Shown one piece after another: positions 44,342-52,306 of a DNA stretch of 64,000 nt. Position 1 is the stretch's first letter, and the number at the start of each line of letters is the position of its first letter. The DNA comes from Actinoplanes regularis. Its GTDB lineage: Bacteria > Actinomycetota > Actinomycetes > Mycobacteriales > Micromonosporaceae. The notes below the pieces were generated by a model, which had not been told where the DNA came from, made no database searches, and saw nothing but the letters and a program-made list of their open reading frames with translations. Location of the stretch: positions 372,001 to 436,000 of the forward strand of contig NZ_FZNR01000001.1 in assembly GCF_900188005.1 (NCBI RefSeq). The letters are read 5' to 3'. The translations under genes were made by a program, and so were the position numbers.

Positions 44342-45367
44342 TTAGAATGTCCGGAATGTCACGGATTGTCCCCCGACACTTATCCCCGCCGTCGCGAGCG
44401 GCTCGTCCTCCTCCCGCCGATCGACCAGGGTGTCCAACTCGGACCGGTCGGCGTTGCCGCCGGTGCAGACCACCGCCACCGACCGCCCGGCGAACAGGTC
44501 CGGCCGGCTCAGCACGGCCGCGATCCCGGCCGCTCCGGCCCCCTCCGCCAGGGTGTGCGCGGCGGTCGCCAGCAGGCGCCGGGCCGCGCCGATCTCGTCG
44601 TCGGTGACCAGCAGGAAATCGGCGAGACCGGCCCGCATCACGCGCTGCGGCAGCGCGTAGCCGCGACCGGTCGCGAGGCCGGCGACCGTGCTCCGGTTCG
44701 GCCGGGCGAGCAGTTCGCCGGCGCGCCAGGAGTCGTGCGCGGCCGGTGAGGCGGCCGACTGCACGCCGATCACCGCGCAGCCCGGCGCCAGGGCACCGGC
44801 CACCAGGCAGGCCCCGGCCGCGCCGGTCCCGCTGCCCACCGGCACGACGATCACATCCACCTCCGGCCGCTGCTGGAGGATCTCGAGGTAGACCGTGCCC
44901 ACCCCGGCCAGCAACTCGGGCGTGTCGCCCGGGCTGACCAGCCGCGCGCCGGAGTCAGCGGCGAGCCTCTCGGCATGCCGACAAGCCTCCTCCAGGGTCG
45001 CCCCGGTCAGCACCACCCGGCCGCCCCACGCCTCGACCGCGGCGGCCCGGCCCGGGCTCGCGTTCGCCGGCATGACCACTGTGCACCGCGCCCCGTAGAG
45101 GTGACTGGCGTAGGCCATCGACTGCGCGTGGTTCCCGGTCGACCAGGTGACCGTGCCGCGCGCTCGGTCCGCCTCGGGCAGAGCGTCCAGCAGGGTCAGC
45201 CCGCCGCGCACCTTGAACGCCCCGACCGGCTGCGTGTTCTCGTGCTTGACCAGCACCGACGTGCCGAGCTCCCGGTCCAGCAGCGGATAGCTCCAGAGCG
45301 GGGTGGGCGGCAGGTGGCGGCGGACGACATCGTGCGCGGCCTGGATGTCCGCGAAGGTCAACTCCAT
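44342..45367 (-). CDS. PLP-dependent threonine/serine dehydratase family protein
   Basis: Fold-type II PLP enzyme of 341 residues, expected to deaminate threonine or serine to a 2-oxo acid and ammonia. The PLP lysine is in PVGAFKVRGGL (~residue 52), TWSTGNHAQSMAYAS matches the S-x-GNHA substrate/phosphate segment, and GSGTGAAGA is the PLP phosphate loop. There is no ACT domain, so it is the catabolic (TdcB-like) type or a related racemase. The ATG at 45367 is divergent from a LysR regulator, which probably controls it. Confidence 0.85.
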   Translation of the reverse strand: MELTFADIQAAHDVVRRHLPPTPLWSYPLLDRELGTSVLVKHENTQPVGAFKVRGGLTLLDALPEADRARGTVTWSTGNHAQSMAYASHLYGARCTVVMPANASPGRAAAVEAWGGRVVLTGATLEEACRHAERLAADSGARLVSPGDTPELLAGVGTVYLEILQQRPEVDVIVVPVGSGTGAAGACLVAGALAPGCAVIGVQSAASPAAHDSWRAGELLARPNRSTVAGLATGRGYALPQRVMRAGLADFLLVTDDEIGAARRLLATAAHTLAEGAGAAGIAAVLSRPDLFAGRSVAVVCTGGNADRSELDTLVDRREEDEPLATAGISVGGQSVTFRTF

Positions 45368-45394
45368 GCCGTCGATCCTCGAACGGGATCGATC

Positions 45395-45407
45395 CATTGG
45401 TCCAATG
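45395..45407. promoter_or_regulatory. Palindrome CATTGG-T-CCAATG, candidate LysR operator
   Basis: Perfect 13-bp palindrome 28 bp upstream of the dehydratase start and 46 bp upstream of the divergent lysR start. Its place between a LysR gene and its likely target supports operator function. Confidence 0.5.
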
Positions 45408-45452
45408 CCGGTTCACGGGCAGTTCCATAGACCGGATTGATAGGTTGCCGGG

Positions 45453-46349
45453 ATGCTCGACGTGACCCGCCTCCGGGTGCTGGTGGCGGTGGCCCGGCAC
45501 GGCTCGGTGACCGCCGCCGCCCAGGCCCTGCACTACGCCCAGCCGTCGGTCAGCCACCACCTGGCCCGGCTGGAGGCGGAGACCGGCAGCCGCCTGGTCC
45601 AGCGGGCCGGACGCGGCATCCGGCTCACCGACGCCGGCCGCATGCTCGCCGAACGCGCCGAGGAGATCCTGGGCCGTCTCGACGCCGCCGAGGCGGAGCT
45701 GGCCGCGCACACGGGGCTACGCTCCGGGCGGGTCCGGCTGGCCGCGTTCCCGTCCGCGCTGGGCACGTTCGTGCCGGCGGCCGCGGCCGGTTTCGCGGTC
45801 GAGCACGCCGGGGTCGACCTGCGCTTCACCGAGGCCGAGCCGCCCGAGGCGGTGCGCCTGCTGCGCAGCGGCGAGGTCGAGGTGGCGCTGCTGTTCGCCT
45901 ATCCGGGTGAGGACACGCCGGATCTCGACGGGTTACGGGCCGAGCTGCTGCTGGAGGAGCCGCTGCACCTGGTGGTTCCGCCCGGGTGGCCCGGGGACGC
46001 GCTCACCGACCACCGGGAACGGCCGTGGATCACGGGCTGCGAGCGGTGCCGGGGCGAGCTGTCGCGGGCGTGCGCGGCGTCCGGCTTCACGCCCGACATC
46101 CGGTTCACCACCGACGACTACGTCGCGGTGCAGGCGCTGGTCGCGGCGGGTCTGGGGGTCACCGTGCTGCCGGCGCTCGCGCTCGCCGCACATCAGAATC
46201 CGGGGGTACGGACGGTGGAGCTGGCCGACACGTGCCGGAAGGTCTACGCGGCGGTGTACGGGGACACGCCCGACCCGCCCGGAACCTCCGCGCTGTTGCG
46301 GCAGCTGAGGACGGTCGCCGGTCTGCCGCCGTACCGCCGGATCGGGTGA
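45453..46349 (+). CDS. LysR-family transcriptional regulator
   Basis: Regulator of 298 residues. The N-terminal winged helix-turn-helix is classical (VAVARHGSVTAAAQALHYAQPSVSHHLARLEAETGS across residues 8-43), followed by a linker helix and a periplasmic-binding-protein-like effector domain (about 90-298). It is divergent from the threonine/serine dehydratase gene, which suggests control of that gene by an amino-acid-related signal. There is a TTA Leu codon at 45933-45935. Ribosome-binding site is weak (AGG about 8 nt upstream). Confidence 0.88.
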   Translation: MLDVTRLRVLVAVARHGSVTAAAQALHYAQPSVSHHLARLEAETGSRLVQRAGRGIRLTDAGRMLAERAEEILGRLDAAEAELAAHTGLRSGRVRLAAFPSALGTFVPAAAAGFAVEHAGVDLRFTEAEPPEAVRLLRSGEVEVALLFAYPGEDTPDLDGLRAELLLEEPLHLVVPPGWPGDALTDHRERPWITGCERCRGELSRACAASGFTPDIRFTTDDYVAVQALVAAGLGVTVLPALALAAHQNPGVRTVELADTCRKVYAAVYGDTPDPPGTSALLRQLRTVAGLPPYRRIG

Positions 46350-46388
46350 AGGACGACCGGCAGCGGCCCGGCGGCGGAGAACGGACAC

Positions 46389-46430
46389 GGCCCGCGCAGA
46401 CCCCCGGTGTGCCGGAGGGAAGCGCGGGCC
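46389..46430. terminator. Bidirectional terminator between lysR and miaB
   Basis: GGCCCGCGC pairs with GCGCGGGCC; an inner hairpin (CCGG-TGTG-CCGG) sits within the loop. It lies between two convergent stops. Confidence 0.75.
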
Positions 46431-46452
46431 GCGACGGGTCGGATCGGACCGC

Positions 46453-47952
46453 TCAGAGGGCGCAGCCGTCGGCGGCGGCCGGCAGCGGGGCCGGGACGCC
46501 GATGGTCGGGAGCCCGAGAGAGACGCCCTTGAGCTTCGGGGTGACGCCGGCCTCGAAGGCGTCACCGGCCCGGGTGCGGCGGTGGCTCAGCGGGTCGCCG
46601 TCGGCGTTCAGGTGGTGCGGCGCGGCGTAGGTGATCACGGTCTCGACGATGTCGCCGGGACGCGGAGCGTTCGCACCGGAGAGGTCGCCGGTCGCGAAGT
46701 GGACCAGGCGGCCGTCGCGGGCGCGGCCGCTCATCCGGCCGGTGCGCTCGTCCTTGCGGCCCTCGCCGACCGCGACCAGGACCTCGACCCGCTCCCCGAC
46801 GAGCTTCTTGTTCTCGGCCCAGGTGATCTCTTCCAGGGTCGTGATCAGACGGTCGTACCGCTCCTGGACGACCTTCTTCGGGATCTGCTCGTCCATGGTC
46901 GCGGCGGGGGTGCCGGGACGCTTCGAATACTGGAACGTGAAGGCGCTGGAGAAGCGGGCCTGGCGGACCACCTCGAGGGTCTGCTCGAAGTCCTCGTCGG
47001 TCTCGCCGGGGAAACCGACGATGATGTCCGTGGTGATCGCGGCGTCCGGCATCGCCGCCCGCACCTTCTCGATGATGCCCAGGTATTTCTCCTGGCGGTA
47101 ACTGCGCCGCATGGCCTTGAGCACCCGGTCGGAGCCGGACTGCAGCGGCATGTGCAGCGAGTGGCAGACGTTCGGCGTCTCGGCCATCGCGGCGATCACG
47201 TCGTCGGTGAAGTCCTTCGGGTGCGGGCTGGTGAACCGGACCCGCTCCAGACCCTCCACCTCGCCACAGGCGCGCAGCAGTTTGCCGAAGGCAAGCTTGT
47301 CGCCGAACTCGACACCGTAGGAGTTCACGTTCTGCCCGAGCAGGGTCACCTCGAGGACGCCCTCGGCGACCAGGGCGCGCACCTCGGCCAGGACGTCGCC
47401 GGGACGGCGGTCCTTCTCCTTGCCGCGCAGGGACGGGACGATGCAGAACGTGCAGGTGTTGTTGCAACCCACCGAGATGGAGACCCAACCGGCGTAGGTC
47501 GACTCGCGCTTGGTCGGCAGCGTGGACGGGAAGACCTCGAGCGACTCGAGGATCTCGACCTGCGCCTCCTCGTTGTGCCGGGCACGCTCCAGCAGCGCCG
47601 GCAGGGAGCCGATGTTGTGGGTGCCGAAGACCACGTCGACCCAGGGCGCCTTCTTGACGATGTCGCCCTTGTCCTTCTGCGCCAGGCAGCCGCCGACCGC
47701 GATCTGCATGCCCGGGTTCTTCACCTTGGTCGGGCGCAGGTGGCCGAGGTTGCCGTAGAGGCGGTTGTCGGCGTTCTCCCGGACCGCGCAGGTGTTGAAG
47801 ACCACGACGTCGGCCGCCTCGGGATCGGCGGCCCGCACATAGCCCGCGTCCTCCATCAGACCGGAGATGCGCTCGCTGTCGTGCACGTTCATCTGGCAGC
47901 CGTAGGTGCGCACGTCATACGTGCGGGAGGCGCCCTGCAAGTCGGTAGTCAT
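46453..47952 (-). CDS. miaB: tRNA-2-methylthio-N6-dimethylallyladenosine synthase
   Basis: Radical-SAM methylthiotransferase of 499 residues that converts i6A37 to ms2i6A37 after MiaA. The N-terminal UPF0004 domain has the three auxiliary-cluster Cys (YGCQMN, NTCAVRE, GGCLAQ), the radical-SAM triad is CNNTCTFC (~residue 172), and the TRAM domain covers about 395-465. An extra C-terminal ~40 residues are Pro/Gly/Ala-rich. The ATG lacks a good ribosome-binding site; TACCCT lies about 13 nt upstream. miaB near recX-recA and gluABCD is conserved in actinobacteria. Confidence 0.94.
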   Translation of the reverse strand: MTTDLQGASRTYDVRTYGCQMNVHDSERISGLMEDAGYVRAADPEAADVVVFNTCAVRENADNRLYGNLGHLRPTKVKNPGMQIAVGGCLAQKDKGDIVKKAPWVDVVFGTHNIGSLPALLERARHNEEAQVEILESLEVFPSTLPTKRESTYAGWVSISVGCNNTCTFCIVPSLRGKEKDRRPGDVLAEVRALVAEGVLEVTLLGQNVNSYGVEFGDKLAFGKLLRACGEVEGLERVRFTSPHPKDFTDDVIAAMAETPNVCHSLHMPLQSGSDRVLKAMRRSYRQEKYLGIIEKVRAAMPDAAITTDIIVGFPGETDEDFEQTLEVVRQARFSSAFTFQYSKRPGTPAATMDEQIPKKVVQERYDRLITTLEEITWAENKKLVGERVEVLVAVGEGRKDERTGRMSGRARDGRLVHFATGDLSGANAPRPGDIVETVITYAAPHHLNADGDPLSHRRTRAGDAFEAGVTPKLKGVSLGLPTIGVPAPLPAAADGCAL

Positions 47953-47999
47953 GGCAATTGACCAGGGTACTGCGTGGGAGCGGAGAAACCGACCCGCGG

Positions 48000-48443
48000 T
48001 CAGGCCGCCACCGGGCGACCGCATCCCGGCCCGGCCGCGCACGCCGGGTCGGCACCGGTGCAGGGCCGGACGTGCCGGCGCTCGACCCCGTCGTCGGTCT
48101 CCTCCTCGTCGGCGTGCACGACCCGCAGCGTCCCGTCCGGCTCGGCCAGTACGTACCGCGTGGGATTCAGGGAGTCGTCCGGGAGCAGCACGTCGGCGCC
48201 CAGCCGGACCGCGACGGCGCTCGCGATCGTCGCCTCGGCCACGTCGTCGGGCGCCAGAAATACATCGATCAGTGTCGGGAAATCGCCACCGACGTGATAG
48301 ACGTCGCAAAGCAGGCTGCCCGGACCCGCCCCCTCTATCTCGGCCACCGGCCGGTCCAGCGCCCCGGCCAGGGCGTTCCGTACCCGCTCGGGCTCGATCC
48401 GCCCGGCGGCGGACCAGTTCCAGAGGCCAGCCATACCCGTCAT
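48000..48443 (-). CDS. Hypothetical protein
   Basis: Protein of 147 residues of unknown family. The fold appears alpha/beta with conserved-looking [23 protein letters not shown]; the C-terminus has four Cys in a 20-residue stretch ([16 protein letters not shown]), possibly a metal site or disulfide knot. GGGACGG precedes the ATG. It lies between miaB and the divergent glutamate transporter operon; whether it belongs to the miaB transcript is not clear (gap 47 bp). Confidence 0.6.
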   Translation of the reverse strand: MTGMAGLWNWSAAGRIEPERVRNALAGALDRPVAEIEGAGPGSLLCDVYHVGGDFPTLIDVFLAPDDVAEATIASAVAVRLGADVLLPDDSLNPTRYVLAEPDGTLRVVHADEEETDDGVERRHVRPCTGADPACAAGPGCGRPVAA

Positions 48444-48568
48444 GGTGTCCGTCCCTTTCGCCCTGTGGCGGCTGCGTTACCGCTCCGTGACCAATCTCGT
48501 CACCTTCCGATACCGATGCCCCCCTATGGTGGCTGCCAACAGTGACCCGACAAGCGGATGGACACGGG

Positions 48569-49312
48569 GTGACAGGCGAGGCTCTGATCGTTCTGGAGAA
48601 CGTGAACAAGTGGTTCGGCCCGCTGCACGTGCTGCAGGATGTCGATCTGTCTGTCGCGCGCGGCGAGGTGGTCGTCGTGATCGGACCGTCCGGCTCCGGC
48701 AAGTCGACCCTGTGCCGGGCGATCAACCGGCTGGAGCCGATCGACTCCGGCTCGATCACCTTCGACGGCCGGAAACTGCCCGCCGAGGGCCGGGCGCTCG
48801 CCCGGCTGCGCAGCGAGGTCGGCATGGTCTTCCAGTCGTTCAACCTGTTCGCGCACAAGACCATCCTGCAGAACGTGATGCTCGGCCCGGTGAAGGTCCG
48901 CGGGGAGAAGCCCGCCGCGGCCCGTGAGCGCGCGATGTCCCTGCTGGAGCGGGTGGGCATCGCCAGCCAGGCGGACAAGTTCCCGGCCCAGCTGTCCGGC
49001 GGCCAGCAGCAGCGCGTCGCGATCGCCCGGGCCCTCGCCATGCAGCCCAAGGCGCTGCTCTTCGACGAGCCGACCAGCGCACTCGACCCGGAGATGGTCG
49101 GCGAGGTGCTGGACGTGATGACGTCGCTGGCAAAGGACGGGATGACCATGGTCGTGGTCACCCATGAGATGGGCTTCGCCCGGCACGCGGCGCACCGGGT
49201 GGTCTTCATGGCCGACGGGCAGTTGGTCGAGCAGGCTTCCCCGGCGGAGTTCTTCGCGAACCCGAAGAGCGACCGGGCGAAGGACTTCCTTTCCAAGATC
49301 TTGACGCACTGA
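48569..49312 (+). CDS. gluA: Glutamate ABC transporter ATP-binding protein
   Basis: ABC ATPase of 247 residues energising glutamate uptake. Walker [10 protein letters not shown] (~residue 34), Q-loop [11 protein letters not shown], signature LSGGQQQR, Walker [13 protein letters not shown] and switch THEMGF are all present; the sequence is of the polar amino acid (GlnQ/GluA) type. The GTG at 48569 is chosen by similarity of N-terminus to family members; a GTG at 48542 with TATGGT 11 nt upstream would be a leaderless alternative. It opens the gluABCD operon. Confidence 0.92.
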   Translation: MTGEALIVLENVNKWFGPLHVLQDVDLSVARGEVVVVIGPSGSGKSTLCRAINRLEPIDSGSITFDGRKLPAEGRALARLRSEVGMVFQSFNLFAHKTILQNVMLGPVKVRGEKPAAARERAMSLLERVGIASQADKFPAQLSGGQQQRVAIARALAMQPKALLFDEPTSALDPEMVGEVLDVMTSLAKDGMTMVVVTHEMGFARHAAHRVVFMADGQLVEQASPAEFFANPKSDRAKDFLSKILTH

Positions 49313-49379
49313 GTAATCCCCCGATGACCGGCCCCCAAGCCGATTCCAGTCACCACTGGAGCAGAGGAGAGAGTTGATC

Positions 49380-50318
49380 ATGGGCATGAAGCGGGTAGCG
49401 GTGTTTGCCACCGCTGCGACATTCGCCTTCACGCTGGCGGCGTGCGGCAAGGAGGGCACCCCGACGGCCAGTGGCGACAGCACCGCCAGTGGCGCGGCGC
49501 CGGTCTCCGACACCTGCCAGTCCTCGGGCGCGACCTTCACCGCGGACAGCGCCGCGGCGGTCGCCGGCAGCGCCACCTTCGACAAGATCAAGTCGGCCGG
49601 CAAGGTCGTCGTCGGGGTCAAGTTCGACCAGCCGAACCTGGGCTACAAGGACACCTCCGGCAAGCGCTGCGGCTTCGACATCGAGGTCGCCCAGTACATC
49701 GCGTCGAAGCTGGGTGTCGACCCGGCGAAGATCGAGTACAAGGAGATCCCGTCGGCCAACCGGGAGACCGCGATCAAGGGTGGGGAGATCGACTACTACG
49801 TCGGCACCTACTCCATCACCGACAAGCGCAAGGCGGACGTCGCGTTCGCCGGGCCGTACTTCGTCGCCGGCCAGGACCTGCTGGTCCGCAAGGACGAGTC
49901 GGCGATCACCGGCAAGGAGACCCTCAAGGGCAAGAAGGTCTGCTCGGCCACCGGCTCCACCCCGATCCAGCGGGTCCGGGACGAGAAGCTGACCGAGCCG
50001 GAGAACATCGTCGAGTTCAAGACGTACTCCGAGTGCGTCTCGCAGCTGCTCGACAAGAAGGTCGACGCCGTCACCACCGACGACGCGATCCTCAAGGGCT
50101 ACGCCGCGCAGAACTCGACCGACCTGAAGGTCGTCGGCAAGCCGTTCAGCACCGAGAAGTACGGCATCGGCCTGCCGCACGACGACAAGGCGCTGCGCGA
50201 CTACGTCAACAACCAGCTGGAGGCCGCGTTCAAGGACGGCACCTGGCAGAAGATCTACGACGGCACGCTGGGCAAGTCGGGCTCGCCGGCCACGCCGCCG
50301 GCCGTCGAGCGCTACTGA
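49380..50318 (+). CDS. gluB: Glutamate ABC transporter substrate-binding lipoprotein
   Basis: Extracytoplasmic glutamate receptor of 312 residues. Signal peptide with lipobox LAAC (acyl Cys22), a Ser/Ala/Thr linker, then two lobes of the SBP family 3 fold (VVVGVKFDQPNLGYKD, GFDIEVAQYIASKLG, EIDYYVGTYSITDKR). The ATG at 49380 has AGGAGA 9 nt upstream. 67 bp after gluA and 73 bp before gluC. Confidence 0.92.
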   Translation: MGMKRVAVFATAATFAFTLAACGKEGTPTASGDSTASGAAPVSDTCQSSGATFTADSAAAVAGSATFDKIKSAGKVVVGVKFDQPNLGYKDTSGKRCGFDIEVAQYIASKLGVDPAKIEYKEIPSANRETAIKGGEIDYYVGTYSITDKRKADVAFAGPYFVAGQDLLVRKDESAITGKETLKGKKVCSATGSTPIQRVRDEKLTEPENIVEFKTYSECVSQLLDKKVDAVTTDDAILKGYAAQNSTDLKVVGKPFSTEKYGIGLPHDDKALRDYVNNQLEAAFKDGTWQKIYDGTLGKSGSPATPPAVERY

Positions 50319-50391
50319 TCCACATCGCTGGAACCGATGCCGGGCGGATCCGATCCGCCCGGCATCGGCCGGTGCGGGCGAAGGACGGGGA

Positions 50392-51048
50392 ATGACGGAG
50401 TTCCTGCACGTACTGACGGACCACTGGAGCCTGTTCGGCAAAGGCTTCGGGAACACGGTGAAGCTGTTCCTGATCGCGGCCGTCGGGAGCCTGCTGCTGG
50501 GCGTCCTGCTCGGCGCGTTCCGGGTGTCACCGATCCCGGCGCTGCGCTGGTTCGGCGCGACGTACGTCAACATCGTGCGCAACACGCCGCTGACGCTGGT
50601 CTTCGCGTTCCTGGTCTTCGCCGTCCCGAAGCTCGACGTCGACTTCGAGTACTTCACCGCGGCCTTCGTCGCGCTCACGGTCTACACCGCGGCCTTCATC
50701 TGTGAGGTGGTCCGGGCCGGCGTCAACACGGTCCCACCGGGACAGGCCGAGGCGGCCCGGGCCCTCGGCCTCACCTTCGCCCAGGTGCTCACCCAGGTGG
50801 TGCTGCCGCAGGCGCTGCGCTCGATGGTGCCACCGCTGATGAGCGTCCTGATCGCGATGCTGAAGAACACCACCGTGGCGGCCGGCTTCTCGGTGCTGGA
50901 GGCCGGAGCCATCCCGGCCTACATGGCCGAGTTCGGCGAGCCGCAGTTCTACGTGCTGCTCTGGATCGCCATCGGCTTCCTGGTCCTGATCACGCCCCTG
51001 GTGCTGCTGCAGCGGTTCCTCGAGCGCAAGTTGGCGGTGGCGCGATGA
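50392..51048 (+). CDS. gluC: Glutamate ABC transporter permease
   Basis: Permease of 218 residues with five hydrophobic helices and the His/Glu/Gln/Arg/Opine-family EAA loop (GQAEAARALGLTFAQ, about 118-132) that docks on the ATPase. It forms a heterodimer with GluD. Its stop overlaps the ATG of the first 77-bp repeat ORF (ATGA at 51045-51048). Confidence 0.92.
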   Translation: MTEFLHVLTDHWSLFGKGFGNTVKLFLIAAVGSLLLGVLLGAFRVSPIPALRWFGATYVNIVRNTPLTLVFAFLVFAVPKLDVDFEYFTAAFVALTVYTAAFICEVVRAGVNTVPPGQAEAARALGLTFAQVLTQVVLPQALRSMVPPLMSVLIAMLKNTTVAAGFSVLEAGAIPAYMAEFGEPQFYVLLWIAIGFLVLITPLVLLQRFLERKLAVAR

Positions 51049-51125
51049 GCGAGCTTGCGAGCGAATCAATGGACTCAGTCGATAGCTCATGGCGACGCCG
51101 GAGCGAAGCGGAGGTGGCGTCATGA
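51045..51125 (+). CDS. 26-residue ORF in repeat unit 1
   Basis: Encodes MSELASESMDSVDSSWRR followed by RSEAEVAS. Its ATG overlaps the gluC stop and its TGA overlaps the next unit's ATG. Ribosome entry may come from GGCGGTGGCG at the end of gluC. A real peptide is not proven; the ORF may only preserve translational coupling. Confidence 0.4.
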   Translation: MSELASESMDSVDSSWRRRSEAEVAS

Positions 51126-51202
51126 GCGAGCTTGCGAGCGAATCAATGGACTCAGTCAATAGCTCATGGCGACGCCGGAGCGAAGCGGAGGTGGCGTCAT
51201 GA
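51122..51202 (+). CDS. 26-residue ORF in repeat unit 2
   Basis: Same peptide as unit 1 except Asn at position 13. GGAGGT lies 6 nt upstream of the ATG, and start and stop are overlapped by neighbours (ATGA). An in-frame upstream ATG 11 codons earlier, inside unit 1, is also available. Confidence 0.4.
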   Translation: MSELASESMDSVNSSWRRRSEAEVAS

Positions 51203-51279
51203 GCGAGCTTGCGAGCGAATCAATGGACTCAGTCAATAGCTCATGGCGACGCCGGAGCGAAGCGGAGGTGGCGTCATGA
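51199..51279 (+). CDS. 26-residue ORF in repeat unit 3
   Basis: Identical to unit 2 in DNA and peptide, again with GGAGGT and ATGA overlaps at both ends. Confidence 0.4.
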   Translation: MSELASESMDSVNSSWRRRSEAEVAS

Positions 51280-51356
51280 GCGAGCTTGCGAGCGAATCAA
51301 TGGACTCAGTCAATAGCTCATGGCGACGCCGGAGCGAAGCGGAGGTGGCGTCATGA
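51276..51356 (+). CDS. 26-residue ORF in repeat unit 4
   Basis: Identical to units 2 and 3. Its stop overlaps the ATG of gluD, so the chain of four links gluC translation to gluD. Confidence 0.4.
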   Translation: MSELASESMDSVNSSWRRRSEAEVAS

Positions 51357-52210
51357 GCTCTTCGGTGCTGTACGACCTGCCCGGCCCGCGTGGCCGCCGG
51401 CGCAACCTGATCATCGGGGTGCTGGCCACGCTGGCCATCGCCGCCCTGATCGCCTTCGTGGTCTACCGGTTCTACCGGACGGGTCAGTTCGAGGAGCGGC
51501 GCTGGGCGCAGTTCGAGTACCAGGCCGTCCAGATGGAGCTGGTCAACGGCCTGGTGGCCACGCTCAAGGCGGCCGGGATCGCGACGGTGCTGGCCCTGCT
51601 CTTCGGGGCGATCTTCGCAGCCGGGCGGCTCAGCGACCACCGGATCCTGCGCGGCCCATCGGTCGCGGTGGTCGAGCTGTTCCGGGCGATCCCGCTGCTG
51701 ATCCTGATCTTCTTCGGGTACTACGTGCCGCTGCAGTACGGCTGGTCGATCAGCAACCTGTGGGCGCTGGTGATCGGCCTGACGCTGTACAACGGGTCGG
51801 TGCTTGCGGAGATCTTCCGGGCCGGCATCAACGCGGTGCCGCGCGGACAGTCCGAGGCGGCATACGCGATCGGGCTGCGCAAGAGCCAGGTGATGCGGAT
51901 GATCCTGCTGCCACAGGCGGTCCGGTCGATGCTCCCGGCGATCGTCAGCCAGCTCGTGGTGCTGCTCAAGGACACCGCGCTCGGGTTCATCATCACGTAC
52001 CCCGAGCTGCTCACGGTCGGGAAGACGATCGGTGGGCGGCTGACCTTCGGGTTCCCGTACGTGCCCGCGTACCTCGTGGTGGCGGCGATCTACATCGGGA
52101 TCTGTGGGCTGCTGTCGGCCCTGGCGTGGTGGCTGCAGCGGCGGATGGGCCGGGTTCGGACCACCGCGGCGAAGCCGCTGCCGGTCACGGACGCGACGCG
52201 GCAGATCTGA
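51353..52210 (+). CDS. gluD: Glutamate ABC transporter permease
   Basis: Second permease, 285 residues: five main hydrophobic helices after an N-terminal membrane helix (LIIGVLATLAIAALIAFVV), and the EAA loop (GQSEAAYAIGLRKSQ, about 164-178). The ATG at 51353 has GGAGGT at 6 nt, supplied by the last repeat unit. A start at 51320 inside the repeat would add 11 repeat-derived residues (MATPERSGGGV). It completes the GluABCD importer. Confidence 0.9.
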   Translation: MSSSVLYDLPGPRGRRRNLIIGVLATLAIAALIAFVVYRFYRTGQFEERRWAQFEYQAVQMELVNGLVATLKAAGIATVLALLFGAIFAAGRLSDHRILRGPSVAVVELFRAIPLLILIFFGYYVPLQYGWSISNLWALVIGLTLYNGSVLAEIFRAGINAVPRGQSEAAYAIGLRKSQVMRMILLPQAVRSMLPAIVSQLVVLLKDTALGFIITYPELLTVGKTIGGRLTFGFPYVPAYLVVAAIYIGICGLLSALAWWLQRRMGRVRTTAAKPLPVTDATRQI

Positions 52211-52267
52211 GACGTCGGCGATCGCCTCGCGGCGGGACTCGGCTCTGCCTGGTCACGGTTCGCGATC

Positions 52268-52301
52268 GTTCGTACCGGATGATGGTTTTGATCTTGATTG
52301 G
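52268..52301. repeat. Dispersed element copy, second location
   Basis: TTCGTACCGGAtgATGG then GATCTTGATT, matching the order in 30238-30266; lies just beyond the rny stop. Confidence 0.4.
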
Positions 52302-52306
52302 TGCCC

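Larger units (their letters stand above)
51045..51352 (+). repeat. Four tandem 77-bp repeats between gluC and gluD
   Basis: Units begin at 51045, 51122, 51199 and 51276. Units 2-4 are identical; unit 1 differs by one base (GAT versus AAT). A fifth ATGAGC begins gluD at 51353. Each unit contains a GGAGGT ribosome-binding site, an ATGA stop/start overlap and GACGCC...GGCGTC arms that can pair. Confidence 0.97.

Noticed and set aside
48000..48443. Possible toxin or antitoxin beside gluA
   Set aside because: No partner gene, no toxin motif, and the Cys-rich end suggests another role.
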